A program made the translations under genes and the position numbers. The notes beneath the pieces are model-generated. The model was not told the origin of the DNA. It saw nothing but the letters and a program-made list of their open reading frames with translations, and made no database searches. From the NCBI GenBank assembly GCA_015243575.1, contig CP042469.1, positions 1,054,001-1,118,000 on the forward strand: 64,000 nt of DNA, read 5' to 3'. This DNA comes from Clostridiales bacterium (lineage in GTDB: Bacteria > Bacillota > Clostridia > Peptostreptococcales > Anaerovoracaceae). Positions 49,837 through 60,042 of this stretch are shown here, in pieces (the stretch's first letter is position 1; each line of letters begins with the position of its first letter).

Positions 49837-52029
49837 ATGAAGAAGGTATTGGCAGTATTATTGACGATCCTGATCATCTTTGGCTGGTATGTTACGATAT
49901 TCGGCATCGGTTCCTTTGCGCCGATTAAGGACCAGATAAAGTTGGGTCTTGATTTGTCAGGCGGGGTCTATGTCGTAATGGAAGCGCAGACCGATGCAAC
50001 CGGGGATGATTTAAAAAAGCTTATGTCGCAGACACAGGCTGTTATTGAGCGAAGAGTAAACCAACTAGGGTTGTCTGAGCCAGTCGTTACCATAGAAGGG
50101 AATAACCGGATAAGGGTGGAACTTCCAGGGGCTGAAGATGCGGATGAAGCAATCAACGCTATTGGGAAAACTGCACAGCTGCAGTTTGTCATGTCTGATA
50201 AAACAATTGTTTTAGACGGCAGTCAAGTAAAGGATGCCGGTATTATTTCGGATCAGGAAAGTGGTGGCTATGCCATCCGGCTTGAGTTCAATAAAGAAGG
50301 TTCTGAAGCTTTTAAAGACGCAACTACAAAGATCATAAACCATGAAGTCACTTCGCAGATAGACGGAGTTCCTGATGGTGCAATTATGATTATTCTGGAC
50401 GGAGAAGTAATTTCATCTCCCGTTGTTCAAAGCATCATCCCCAACGGAGAAGCAACGATTACAGCGGGTGGAAGAGGTGGCTTTGGCGAAGAGGAAGCGA
50501 CCAGTCTCTCTGCGTTGATTCGCGGCGGAGCGCTCCCTGTGGCATTAAAAGAGGTACAAACCTCTGTTGTTGGACCAACACTTGGTCTTGACGCACTGCA
50601 AATGAGTCTGATCGCAGGAGCAATCGGTGTAGCTCTAATCTTTATTTTATTGATCGCTATGTACCGTATTATGGGTGTAGCTGCAAATCTTGCACTGCTT
50701 CTCTATATACTTATTGTATTCTGGGTGATCGTTGCCATGAGAGGCGTACTCACGCTTCCTGGTATTGCCGGTTTGATTCTTTCCATCGGTATGGCTGTTG
50801 ATGCGAATGTTATAATATTTGCCAGAATCAAAGAAGAAGTTATTAATGGAAAGTCCATCCGTGTAGCGGTATCCTCAGGATTTAAAAGAGCCATGTCAAC
50901 CATTATTGACTCTCAGATAACCACCATTATTGCGGGTATCGTTCTGTATCAGCTTGGATCAGGTTCTGTCAAAGGGTTTGCCATGACACTGATGATCGGT
51001 ATTATTGCAAGTATCTTTACTGCGGTTGTAGTAACCCAGCTTTATATGGAACTCATCTCAGAGAATAAGACCCTTGCAACTATGAGAAACTTCGGTATAA
51101 AAACGGATGAAAAGAAACCATTTGTTGAAGTCAGCTTTATAAAACATAAGAAGATTTTCTACATCGTATCTGTGGCAATTATAGTTCTTGGTCTCGGAGT
51201 TGGTATGGTCAGAGGCTTCAATTACGGAATTGACTTTACCGGTGGTACCATGTTCCAGATTAATATGGGCGCGGAAACAAACGTATCTGAATTGAAAAAT
51301 GTCCTAAAAGATAGTGGAATAGACGATGCAGAGATTGTTCATGCAGGCAAAGAAAACAATGAAATAATCATCAAAACAGTTCAAGCGCTTGACTCTGATG
51401 CAAGAGAAGTGGTATTAAACAATCTCTTTGATAAGTTTAATTTGACAGAGGACTCTGTATTATCGGTGGAACAGTTTGGGCCGTCTGTCGGTGACATGCT
51501 GAAGGCGAATGCGATCAAAGCAGTGATTATCGCATCCATCGGTATGCTGATTTACATCATTATTCGATTTGAATGGAAATTCGGCTTGGCTGCAATTACC
51601 TCTGTAGTTCATGATGTATTGATACTCGTTGCATTTTATGGTTTATTCAATGTCACTGTGAACAACCCATTTATCGCGGCGGTGCTGACTCTGGTGGGAT
51701 ACTCGATTAATGATACCATCGTAGTATTCGACCGAATCCGTGAAAATCTTGGTATCATGAAGAAAAACAAATTGGATGAATTGATTGATACCAGTATTAA
51801 GCAGACTCTCGTGCGATCCTTAATGACATCGCTAACAACTGTACTGGCTATCATTCCGCTTTATGTTCTGGGCGGAGAGACCATACGCCAATTTACCTTG
51901 CCGTTGATCGTCGGTATTATCGCTGGTGCGGCATCCTCTATCTTTATAGCGAGCCCCGTATATTATGATCTGTGTCAGATCACCGGCGGTCCGAAATATA
52001 GAGCAAAAAAAAGCAAGAGTAAGGACTAA
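49837..52029 (+). CDS. secDF: Protein translocase SecDF (fused SecD and SecF)
   Basis: A 730-aa fusion of the two SecDF halves, which use the proton gradient to help release secreted proteins. The SecD half has LGLDLSGGVYVVMEAQ, a periplasmic P1 region and six helices (ALLLYILIVFWVIVAMR and GMAVDANVIIFARIKEE). The SecF half follows (NYGIDFTGGTMFQINMG, then YSINDTIVVFDRIREN). Start is ATG 49837; the upstream GTG overlaps GAAGGTG. Fused SecDF is normal for Bacillota, but SecD and SecF are fused in only part of the Clostridia. Confidence 0.95.
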   Translation: MKKVLAVLLTILIIFGWYVTIFGIGSFAPIKDQIKLGLDLSGGVYVVMEAQTDATGDDLKKLMSQTQAVIERRVNQLGLSEPVVTIEGNNRIRVELPGAEDADEAINAIGKTAQLQFVMSDKTIVLDGSQVKDAGIISDQESGGYAIRLEFNKEGSEAFKDATTKIINHEVTSQIDGVPDGAIMIILDGEVISSPVVQSIIPNGEATITAGGRGGFGEEEATSLSALIRGGALPVALKEVQTSVVGPTLGLDALQMSLIAGAIGVALIFILLIAMYRIMGVAANLALLLYILIVFWVIVAMRGVLTLPGIAGLILSIGMAVDANVIIFARIKEEVINGKSIRVAVSSGFKRAMSTIIDSQITTIIAGIVLYQLGSGSVKGFAMTLMIGIIASIFTAVVVTQLYMELISENKTLATMRNFGIKTDEKKPFVEVSFIKHKKIFYIVSVAIIVLGLGVGMVRGFNYGIDFTGGTMFQINMGAETNVSELKNVLKDSGIDDAEIVHAGKENNEIIIKTVQALDSDAREVVLNNLFDKFNLTEDSVLSVEQFGPSVGDMLKANAIKAVIIASIGMLIYIIIRFEWKFGLAAITSVVHDVLILVAFYGLFNVTVNNPFIAAVLTLVGYSINDTIVVFDRIRENLGIMKKNKLDELIDTSIKQTLVRSLMTSLTTVLAIIPLYVLGGETIRQFTLPLIVGIIAGAASSIFIASPVYYDLCQITGGPKYRAKKSKSKD

Positions 52030-52032
52030 TTT

Positions 52033-54207
52033 ATGGAGATAATGGAGCAATTCTTATCGGACCTTCTGCAGATCAACCCGAATATCAATATCGAACTGAT
52101 CAGGAGGGCTTACCAAAAAGCAGAAGAATTTCATGAAGGACAATTAAGAAAATCGGGTGAACCATATTTGGTTCACCCTGTTGAAGTTGCTAAAATCCTG
52201 GCGGAATTGGGCATGGACGAAAACACCATCGTCGCAGGGCTCCTTCATGATACGGTTGAGGATACCTCTTATTCAGAAGCAGAACTGAAGTCTGATTTTG
52301 GAGAAGAGGTAGCGCTCCTTGTAGACGGTGTGACGAAGCTGGGCAGCCTTGTTTTTGAAAGCAAAGAAGAACGACAAGCGGAAAATCTAAGAAAGATGTT
52401 TCTTGCCATGTCAAAAGATATCCGCGTTTTGATCATCAAGCTTTCGGACAGGCTCCACAATCTCAGAACCATCAACTATATGAGTGAAGAGCAGATCAGG
52501 GATAAGTGCAAGGAAACACTGGAAATTTATGCGCCTCTAGCTAGCAGGCTCGGTATCTATACCATGAAGTTTGAGCTTGAGGATATTGCGTTGAAACATC
52601 TTGATCCGGAAGCCTACTATGATCTAGTCAGCCAGGTGAAATCCAAAAAGCAGCAGCGTGAAGACTATATCAATAAAGTAATCGCTGAGATCAAGGAGAG
52701 CCTTGACGACTTGAAAATACCTTATGAGATTACGGGCCGTTCCAAGCATTTTTACAGCATCTATCGAAAGATGAAGTATCAAAATAAACAGATGGAAGAA
52801 ATTTTTGATCTGACCGCGGTGCGTATAATCGTTGAGAGTGTGAAAGACTGCTATGCGGTACTTGGTGTGGTTCATACCATGTGGAAGCCTATTCCTGGGA
52901 GATTTAAGGATTACATAGCAATGCCCAAGACAAACCGCTATCAATCCTTGCATACCACCGTCATCGGCGACAACGGTGATCCGTTTGAAATCCAGATCAG
53001 ATCCTATGAAATGCACAGGGTTGCAGAATACGGTATCGCAGCCCATTGGAAATACAAGGAAGGTGTCTCTCAGGACAAGGAAGAAAGTAAACTCGCATGG
53101 CTGAGGCAGACCTTGGAATGGCAGAAAGACCTGAATGATCCCAAAGAATTTATGGAAACACTGAAGGTGGATCTATTCTCCAATCAGGTTTTCGTATTCA
53201 CCCCCAAGGGCGATGTCATAGAACTTCCGGCAGGCTCTACACCGCTGGATTTTGCTTTTAAAATCCATTCAGCCATCGGCGTCAAATGTATCGGTGCCAA
53301 GGTGAACGGGAAAATGGTTCCCATCGACCATACGCTGAAAAATGGAAATATTGTTGAGATTGTAACATCATCCAACAGCAAAGGCCCCAGCATTGACTGG
53401 CTGAAGATCGCGCAAAGCAGCAATGCCAGAAATAAGATCAGGCAGTGGCTGAAAAAAGAAAATAAATCTGAAAACACGGACAAAGGAAAGGAAATGCTGG
53501 AAAAGTACACCAAGAGAAAAGGTTACGACAGCCAGCAGATCATCAAGAGCTCCTATATCAATCGATGTGCGAAGGCCTTTAATCTAGCTTCTGCGGATGA
53601 CCTTTATACGGCGATCGGTTCCGGAGGCGTTCTTCTGAGCAAGGTTGTTACCATGCTGCTTGGGTATTATCATGAGGATAAGCAGGCAGAACTCAGAAGA
53701 AAGGAAAAAACAGAACAAGCTGAAGAAAATAAGAAAAAGCAGAAGAAGAAAGAGCAGACAGGGGTTACCGTTAAAGGCGTTGATAATCTGCTGATCCGCT
53801 TCTCCAAATGCTGCAATCCGGTTCCTGGTGATGAAATTATTGGCTTCATTACAAAAGGCAGGGGAATTTCCGTCCACAGAAAAGACTGTATCAATGTGCT
53901 CACGCTGCCGGAAGAAGAGCTTCAGCGAACCATTGAGGTTGAATGGGATAAACAGAAAGATAATATGTCCTACGATACCGATATTAATATTCTGGCCGAG
54001 GACAGAAAGGGGCTATTCTCCGATTTGTCAAGAGTATGCGAAGATATGGATGTCCATATCGCAGGGGTCAATGCAAAGAGTGCAAAGGATGGAATTATAA
54101 ACATTACAATGACGTTGTCCATTACCAATACCGGGCAGATCGAAAAGGTGCTGCGATCTTTGCGCAGCGTACAGGGGGTAGCTGACGTTTATCGTGCTAT
54201 TACCTAG
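52033..54207 (+). CDS. rel: Bifunctional (p)ppGpp synthase/hydrolase (Rel)
   Basis: The 724-aa Rel/SpoT-type protein controls the stringent response. HD hydrolase domain (about 25-180; GLLHDTVED and KLSDRLHNLRT), synthetase domain (about 200-380; GRSKHFYSIYRKM and TNRYQSLHTTV), TGS (about 390-450; TPKGDVIELPAGSTPLDFAF), a Lys-rich linker, zinc-finger-like RFSKCCNPVPGD, and a C-terminal ACT domain. Both active sites look intact. It begins 4 bases after secDF and has AAGG 8 bases upstream. Followed by dtd, as in many Bacillota. Confidence 0.95.
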   Translation: MEIMEQFLSDLLQINPNINIELIRRAYQKAEEFHEGQLRKSGEPYLVHPVEVAKILAELGMDENTIVAGLLHDTVEDTSYSEAELKSDFGEEVALLVDGVTKLGSLVFESKEERQAENLRKMFLAMSKDIRVLIIKLSDRLHNLRTINYMSEEQIRDKCKETLEIYAPLASRLGIYTMKFELEDIALKHLDPEAYYDLVSQVKSKKQQREDYINKVIAEIKESLDDLKIPYEITGRSKHFYSIYRKMKYQNKQMEEIFDLTAVRIIVESVKDCYAVLGVVHTMWKPIPGRFKDYIAMPKTNRYQSLHTTVIGDNGDPFEIQIRSYEMHRVAEYGIAAHWKYKEGVSQDKEESKLAWLRQTLEWQKDLNDPKEFMETLKVDLFSNQVFVFTPKGDVIELPAGSTPLDFAFKIHSAIGVKCIGAKVNGKMVPIDHTLKNGNIVEIVTSSNSKGPSIDWLKIAQSSNARNKIRQWLKKENKSENTDKGKEMLEKYTKRKGYDSQQIIKSSYINRCAKAFNLASADDLYTAIGSGGVLLSKVVTMLLGYYHEDKQAELRRKEKTEQAEENKKKQKKKEQTGVTVKGVDNLLIRFSKCCNPVPGDEIIGFITKGRGISVHRKDCINVLTLPEEELQRTIEVEWDKQKDNMSYDTDINILAEDRKGLFSDLSRVCEDMDVHIAGVNAKSAKDGIINITMTLSITNTGQIEKVLRSLRSVQGVADVYRAIT

Positions 54208-54248
54208 CAATTTGTCATTCGGTAAGATAAAAATCAAAAGGAGTATTT

Positions 54249-54698
54249 ATGCGCGCAGTAGTACAGCGAGTCGTGAAAGCAGATGTAACAGTTGAAGAAA
54301 AGGTAACCGGCGCCATTGATCAGGGCTTGATGGTTCTGCTTGGCGTGGAGGATGAGGATGATACAGCTGATGCGGTTTATCTGGCGGATAAAATAGCCGG
54401 TTTGCGCATTTTTGAAGACGAAGATGGAAAAATGAATCTGTCCGTAAAGGATGTTGGCGGATCTTTGCTGACAGTGTCGCAGTTTACCTTATTCGGAGAT
54501 TGCAGAAAAGGAAAGAGACCCAGTTTTATCAAAGCAGCGAGACCTGAAAAAGCAATTGAATTATATAGAAAATTTGTGGACTTGTGCAAGGAACAGGGAC
54601 TTCCTGTTGAAGAAGGAATATTCCAGGCCGAGATGTTGGTTAGAATATACAACGACGGGCCTGTAACGATATTGTTAGATAGTAAGAAGACCTTTTAG
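54249..54698 (+). CDS. dtd: D-aminoacyl-tRNA deacylase
   Basis: The 149-aa Dtd removes D-amino acids from charged tRNAs. Landmarks are [17 protein letters not shown], the [17 protein letters not shown] motif with the catalytic Ser-Gln, and the cross-subunit Gly-Pro motif in [11 protein letters not shown]. The usual GxFGAxM reads GIFQAEM here. Ribosome site AAAAGGAG. It follows rel directly and leads into a metallo-beta-lactamase gene 27 bases later. Confidence 0.94.
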   Translation: MRAVVQRVVKADVTVEEKVTGAIDQGLMVLLGVEDEDDTADAVYLADKIAGLRIFEDEDGKMNLSVKDVGGSLLTVSQFTLFGDCRKGKRPSFIKAARPEKAIELYRKFVDLCKEQGLPVEEGIFQAEMLVRIYNDGPVTILLDSKKTF

Positions 54699-54724
54699 GA
54701 AAGTTATCAAAGTGAGGAAAAAAA

Positions 54725-55345
54725 ATGATCTTAAAAAAATTTCTGAGCGGCCCTTTGGCCGTTAACTGTTATGTAGCCGCGGATGAAGCAACAAAAAAGG
54801 CTTTTATAGTAGATCCAGGTGGACATAATGCCGATATGGTCAACTATATAAGAGAAAACAAATTACAAATTGAATATATTATCCTGACGCATGGACATGG
54901 GGATCATATTGGCGGAGTGCCTGCAGCGTTAGAGGAGTATCCAGGTTCCAAACTGGTGGCCTGTCTTCATGAAAAGGCAATTCTTGAGGATCCTAATATG
55001 AATATGTCAAAGATGACTGGCGGAGTGGCTTTATCTCTGAAAGCTGATCATTATGTTACAGACGGTCAGTCACTGAAGGTAGGAGATCTGAATCTTGAAT
55101 TTCTCCATACACCCGGACACACGCCGGGTGGAATGTGTATTTATGTAGGTGATGCTGTGTTCAGCGGGGATACGTTGTTTCTGCAGTCCATTGGAAGAAC
55201 AGATTTTCCAGGTTCCTCCTATTTGGCAATCAAGGAATCGATAGAGAATAAACTTTTTACGCTTCCAGATGATACCACAGTACTGCCTGGACATATGGCG
55301 CCTACTACCATTGGTTTTGAGAAGGAGAACAATCCTTTTGTATAA
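54725..55345 (+). CDS. MBL-fold metallo-hydrolase (glyoxalase II-like)
   Basis: A 206-aa metallo-beta-lactamase-fold protein. The metal motif HGHGDHIGG is at about residues 56-64, followed by HTPGHTPGG and a conserved FSGDTLF, and by LPGHMAPTTIG. This set matches the widespread hydroxyacylglutathione hydrolase-like YcbL/GloB branch; the natural substrate in Gram-positives is not known. It lies in the rel-dtd-MBL-hemZ order common in Clostridia. It overlaps the start of hemZ by 8 bases. Confidence 0.9.
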   Translation: MILKKFLSGPLAVNCYVAADEATKKAFIVDPGGHNADMVNYIRENKLQIEYIILTHGHGDHIGGVPAALEEYPGSKLVACLHEKAILEDPNMNMSKMTGGVALSLKADHYVTDGQSLKVGDLNLEFLHTPGHTPGGMCIYVGDAVFSGDTLFLQSIGRTDFPGSSYLAIKESIENKLFTLPDDTTVLPGHMAPTTIGFEKENNPFV

Positions 55346-56876
55346 AATAAAGCTGCCCCGGGAAATCAATCAATATGAGCTTGAAGAGCTGGTTAAGGTA
55401 TTCCTGAAAGCAGGCGAATATACATTTATAACTGAGCCAAATACCGTTGATACAACTGATGCAAACACTTCTGGTGAAATAGAGCCAAATGCCGACGCGC
55501 TGAACCAAGTCACCTCCGTTGCGAACGGGAACCCAAAACCAGAAGCTGATGTTCTGATTTCTGTTCCCAGTGACCCAGATTTTACAGTTAGAACGGGAGA
55601 TCAGGAAAATAAGAACAAGCTAAAAGCAGAGGAAAAACCTGAGAAAAATTCTAAGAATCAAATGAAGCGGTTTTTGTTTCGCGAACTGGAGCGACTTACC
55701 GGAACAACGCCAGATTGGGGAATTCTTACGGGTGTAAGGCCCGTCAAACTTGCAGGGGAGCTGCTTCAGCGGGAAGGAAGTCTCAAAGAAGTCAGAGAAA
55801 TTTTAAGTGCGGACTATTTTCTGGCAGAAGAAAAAATTCAGCTTTTGATTGATATTGTTGATTGCCAGAAACAGATCGTAAAGCAGAGTCCGAGTGAGGC
55901 CATCGGCCTTTATATTGGAATTCCTTTCTGTCCCACCCGATGTGTATATTGTTCTTTCCCGTCTAATCAGGGCAAACCGGAACAGATTGAAGCATATCTG
56001 GAAGCATTGCATCAGGAAATCGCATATACTGCAGAAAATATGAGGAAAAAAGGTTGGTATCCGGAAACGATCTATATCGGCGGCGGAACACCAACCACCC
56101 TTCTGCCAGAACAATTGGACAGGCTGTTGTACCATGTTTATGAGGCTTTTGATTTAAGCAAACTCAGAGAGTTTACCGTTGAAGCGGGAAGGCCTGATAC
56201 CATTACGCCTGAGAAGTTAGCGGTGATCAAGAAGTACAAGATTGATCGGATCAGCATCAATCCCCAGTCCATGAATGCGTTGACTTTGGAGAGAATCGGC
56301 AGAAATCACAGCCCAGAGGATATTAAAGAAGCATTCCGAATGGCGAGAGCGGCGGGGATTCCTCAGATCAATACCGATCTTATAGCAGGGCTGCCGGATG
56401 AGTCGGAAGCGGATTTTGTTACTACTCTGGAGCAGATCCTCGATTTAGCCCCTGAAAACATTACGATCCACACATTGGCCTTGAAGAGAGCCTCAAAACT
56501 GAAGGAAATCGACAGCGAATTCAATTATAAACAAGGAAAAAAAGTAAGGGCTATGCTGGATCAGGCAAAAGAAATGCTTGACCGCGGCGGCTTTCATCCT
56601 TATTATTTATATCGGCAGAAGCAGATGACCGGAAATTTTGAAAACGTCGGCTACGCCAAAGAAAATACAGAGGGAATCTACAACATTCGGATTATGGAAG
56701 AAGCCCAGACCATCATTGCTCTGGGAGCCGGAGGCATCTCAAAAGCCTGGTATCCGGAGGAAAATCGCCTGGAGCGGATTCCCAATGTTTCAAATTATGA
56801 AATCTATATAGAGCGTCTGGATGAAATGCTGCAGAGAAAGACGGACAACTTATTCGAGGAGGTAAAAGAATGTTAA
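55338..56876 (+). CDS. hemZ: Coproporphyrinogen dehydrogenase HemZ (radical SAM)
   Basis: A 512-aa radical-SAM enzyme of the HemN/HemZ group, named for oxygen-independent coproporphyrinogen III oxidase; the true substrate of HemZ is uncertain. The cluster motif is CPTRCVYCSFPS (near 198-209), followed by IYIGGGTPTTL and ISINPQSMN. The start is the TTG at 55338, 8 bases after GAAGGAGAA (55321-55329). An N-terminal Glu/Lys-rich domain (about 1-115), Asp/Thr-rich in the middle, is loosely conserved. It ends 7 bases into hisS. No other heme genes are close. Confidence 0.88.
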   Translation: MYKIKLPREINQYELEELVKVFLKAGEYTFITEPNTVDTTDANTSGEIEPNADALNQVTSVANGNPKPEADVLISVPSDPDFTVRTGDQENKNKLKAEEKPEKNSKNQMKRFLFRELERLTGTTPDWGILTGVRPVKLAGELLQREGSLKEVREILSADYFLAEEKIQLLIDIVDCQKQIVKQSPSEAIGLYIGIPFCPTRCVYCSFPSNQGKPEQIEAYLEALHQEIAYTAENMRKKGWYPETIYIGGGTPTTLLPEQLDRLLYHVYEAFDLSKLREFTVEAGRPDTITPEKLAVIKKYKIDRISINPQSMNALTLERIGRNHSPEDIKEAFRMARAAGIPQINTDLIAGLPDESEADFVTTLEQILDLAPENITIHTLALKRASKLKEIDSEFNYKQGKKVRAMLDQAKEMLDRGGFHPYYLYRQKQMTGNFENVGYAKENTEGIYNIRIMEEAQTIIALGAGGISKAWYPEENRLERIPNVSNYEIYIERLDEMLQRKTDNLFEEVKEC

Positions 56877-58180
56877 CAAACGCACCAAAAGGAACCAAAG
56901 ACATTCTTCCCAGTCAGGTATATAAATGGCATTATGTAGAAAATGCTTTTCGGGAAGCGTGCGGCAGATATGTATTCAAAGAAATCAGAACGCCTGTTTT
57001 TGAGCATACCGAGCTGTTCGCCAGAGGCGTTGGCGATACCACCGATATCGTGGAAAAGCAGATGTATACTTTTGAGGATTATGGGAAAAGAAGTATTACA
57101 TTGAAGCCGGAGGGAACCTCTCCTGTCGTAAGAGCATTTGTTGAGAACAAATTGTATGCAGATATCCAACCGTCAAAATTTTACTATGTCATTCCATGCT
57201 TCCGTTATGAGAAACCCCAATCGGGAAGACTCAGAGAATTTCATCAGATGGGGATCGAGATCTTTGGTACGGACAATATGATGGCCGATGCCGAAGTCAT
57301 CGGCTTTGCATCAGATTTTCTCAGCGGACTGGGGATTCAGGATCTTGAGCTTCGGATCAACAGCATCGGCTGTCCCAAATGCAGAGAAAACTACCGGAAG
57401 GTACTCAGAGCGTTTCTGGCACCAAAATATGATGAACTTTGTGACACCTGTAAAGGCCGATACGAAAAGAATCCCATGAGAATTCTGGACTGTAAATCAC
57501 CGGTCTGTCAGGAATTGGTCAAGGGAGCACCATTGATGCTGGATTATCTTTGTGATGAATGCAAGACTGCTTTTGATGATTTGAAGACAAATCTCGATGC
57601 GATGGGAATCAATTATATCGTTGATCCGGGCATCGTGAGAGGTTTGGATTATTATACAAAGACAGCTTTTGAATTTGTATCAGATAAGATCGGTGCCCAG
57701 GGCACTGTTTGCGGAGGCGGTCGTTACGACCACCTCATCGAGCAGATTGGAGGTCCGCCCATTCCGGGAGTAGGATTCGGACTGGGAATTGAACGGCTGC
57801 TGCTGATTATGGAGGCCGCAGGAATCTCCATCCCGGAACCTGAAAATCTGGATGTATTCATTGCGGTAATGGGAGAGCGGGCTCGTGTCTTTGGCTTAAA
57901 GCTGATGAGGGATCTTCGGAATCAGGGGATCAAGGCTGAAATGGATAGTTTGGGTCGGAATATCAAGGGCCAGTTCAAATATGCGGATCGCTTGCATGCC
58001 AAATATACCGTAGTAATCGGAGACAATGAGCTGGATCAGAACATTGTTTCTATCAAGAATATGGAAACTTCTGAGCAAAAACCGGTGTCGCTGCAGGAAA
58101 TTCTTCCGACTTTAAAAGCGCAGCAAAATCAGGAATTACAACAGAATCAGTCTGCAGATTTTACGGTTGATTCGCTTTAA
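56870..58180 (+). CDS. hisS: Histidine-tRNA ligase
   Basis: A class II synthetase of 436 aa. Motif 1 is in TPVFEHTELFARGVG, motif 2 in YYVIPCFRYEKPQSGRLREFHQMGIEIFG, the histidine-specific block in VRGLDYYTKTAFEF, and motif 3 in GVGFGLGIERLLL. A C-terminal anticodon-binding domain follows with AEMDSLGRNIKGQFKYADR. The ATG follows GGAGGTAAAAGA and overlaps the hemZ end by 7 bases. Neighbour of aspS, the standard hisS-aspS pair of Bacillota. Confidence 0.96.
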   Translation: MLTNAPKGTKDILPSQVYKWHYVENAFREACGRYVFKEIRTPVFEHTELFARGVGDTTDIVEKQMYTFEDYGKRSITLKPEGTSPVVRAFVENKLYADIQPSKFYYVIPCFRYEKPQSGRLREFHQMGIEIFGTDNMMADAEVIGFASDFLSGLGIQDLELRINSIGCPKCRENYRKVLRAFLAPKYDELCDTCKGRYEKNPMRILDCKSPVCQELVKGAPLMLDYLCDECKTAFDDLKTNLDAMGINYIVDPGIVRGLDYYTKTAFEFVSDKIGAQGTVCGGGRYDHLIEQIGGPPIPGVGFGLGIERLLLIMEAAGISIPEPENLDVFIAVMGERARVFGLKLMRDLRNQGIKAEMDSLGRNIKGQFKYADRLHAKYTVVIGDNELDQNIVSIKNMETSEQKPVSLQEILPTLKAQQNQELQQNQSADFTVDSL

Positions 58181-58202
58181 AATATTGAATAGGAGACAGA
58201 GT

Positions 58203-59987
58203 ATGGAGAATGTACTGAAAAGGACCCATATGTGCGGGGTTTTGACCGAGAAAAATATCGATGAAAGCGTTGTGCTCAACGGATGGATTCAAAAAAGAAG
58301 AAATCTGGGAGGATTGATTTTCTGTGACCTTAGAGATAAGACGGGAATCGTTCAGATCGTCTTTGACGATACCATTCCCCAAGAACTGTTTCAGCAGGCG
58401 GACAAGCTGAGAAGCGAATATGTGGTGGGTGTAAAAGGAATTGTCAAGGAGCGGCAGGCAAAGAATAAAGATTTGCCAACTGGTGATATCGAAGTTTTTG
58501 TCAGTGGTCTCACCATTTATTCCGAAGCGGATACTCCGCCGATCTACATTAAGGACGACGACGATGTTTCAGAAAATCTGAGACTGAAATACAGATATTT
58601 GGATCTGAGAAAAGGAAAAATGCAGAGAAACCTGACTTTCCGTCATCAGATATCCAAGATCACAAGAGAATATTTTGACAGCGAAGGCTTTACCGAGGTG
58701 GAGACTCCTATCCTCTGTAAGCCTACTCCTGAAGGAGCAAGAGATTATCTTGTTCCAAGCAGAGTAAATCCGGGACAGTTCTATGCGCTGCCTCAGTCCC
58801 CCCAGCTCTTTAAGCAGCTTCTGATGGTCAGCGGAACCGACCGTTACTACCAGATTGCGAAATGTTTCCGTGACGAGGATCTGAGAGCAGACCGTCAGCC
58901 GGAATTTACCCAGATTGATCTTGAAATGTCCTTTGTGGACGTAGACGATGTAATCAATGTTCAGGAGCGGTTTTTACAGAAGCTGTTCCGAGAACTGATG
59001 AATACAGAAATACAGCTTCCGCTGCCCAGATATCCCTACAAGGAAGCCATGGAACGTTTCGGAAGCGACAAACCGGATACCAGGTTCGGATTCGAATTGA
59101 AATTGCTGAATGAAACCGTCAAAGACAGCGAATTCCAGGTTTTTGCCAATGCTTTGGCAGCAGGCGGAGACGTGAGAGGCATCAATATTGAAGGCGGGGC
59201 TGAAAAGTTTAGCCGTAAAGATATCGATAAGCTTCAGGATGCAATCAAGAACTTTGGAGCAAAGGGACTTGTTTGGATCAAAATTGGTGAAACCGAAACC
59301 ACATCCTCCATCAGCAAGTTCTTCACACCGGAAAAGATGAAGGAAATTACCGACGTATTCGGTGGAAAAGCAGGAGATCTGATTCTCGTGGTTGCTGATA
59401 AAGCCAAGGTTGTATTTGACAGTTTGGGCTTTCTGAGAAGAGATATCGCCGGAAAGCTGGGTCTTTTGGATGATACTCAGTATAATCTCCTTTGGGTTGT
59501 TGACTTCCCGCTCTTTGAATACGATGATGAGTCAGGAGAATACTATGCAATGCATCATCCCTTCACCTCGCCGAGACTGGAAGATGTTCCGAAACTGGAT
59601 ACCGCTCCGGGCGAGGTTAGAGCCAGAGCATATGACATCGTTCTGAACGGTGTTGAACTTGGAGGCGGAAGCATCAGAATCCATGACAGTGTTCTTCAGC
59701 GCAAGATGTTTGAGGTTCTTGGATTGTCGGAAGAGACTGTTAAGAGCAAATTCGGCTTCCTGCTGGAAGCGTTCCGGTACGGTACACCGCCTCATGGAGG
59801 ACTGGCGTACGGTCTTGATCGTCTTGCCATGCTTCTTTCTGGAGAGCATAGTATCAGAGAAGTGATGGCCTTCCCGAAAAATCAGGCGGCAGCAGACCTG
59901 GTAAGTGACGCACCAACCTTTGTGCCACAAGAGCAGCTTGATGAACTATCCATCAAGACTGTTGAAATATCTAACAAAGAGCAGTAG
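58203..59987 (+). CDS. aspS: Aspartate-tRNA ligase
   Basis: A class II synthetase, 594 aa, bacterial type with the GAD insertion. The N-terminal OB fold has GWIQKRRNLGGLIFCDLRDKTG; motif 2 is CFRDEDLRADRQPEFTQIDLEMSF; motif 3 is GLAYGLDRLAML. Start is ATG 58203, behind TAGGAGAC; earlier in-frame starts lack a site. It follows hisS by 22 bases, presumably one transcript. Whether it is discriminating (Asp only) cannot be judged here. Confidence 0.96.
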   Translation: MENVLKRTHMCGVLTEKNIDESVVLNGWIQKRRNLGGLIFCDLRDKTGIVQIVFDDTIPQELFQQADKLRSEYVVGVKGIVKERQAKNKDLPTGDIEVFVSGLTIYSEADTPPIYIKDDDDVSENLRLKYRYLDLRKGKMQRNLTFRHQISKITREYFDSEGFTEVETPILCKPTPEGARDYLVPSRVNPGQFYALPQSPQLFKQLLMVSGTDRYYQIAKCFRDEDLRADRQPEFTQIDLEMSFVDVDDVINVQERFLQKLFRELMNTEIQLPLPRYPYKEAMERFGSDKPDTRFGFELKLLNETVKDSEFQVFANALAAGGDVRGINIEGGAEKFSRKDIDKLQDAIKNFGAKGLVWIKIGETETTSSISKFFTPEKMKEITDVFGGKAGDLILVVADKAKVVFDSLGFLRRDIAGKLGLLDDTQYNLLWVVDFPLFEYDDESGEYYAMHHPFTSPRLEDVPKLDTAPGEVRARAYDIVLNGVELGGGSIRIHDSVLQRKMFEVLGLSEETVKSKFGFLLEAFRYGTPPHGGLAYGLDRLAMLLSGEHSIREVMAFPKNQAAADLVSDAPTFVPQEQLDELSIKTVEISNKEQ

Positions 59988-60042
59988 ACTCCGTTGACAA
60001 AGTAAAACCGTGTTGTACCTTGTCAAAGGAGGGTAACATGAA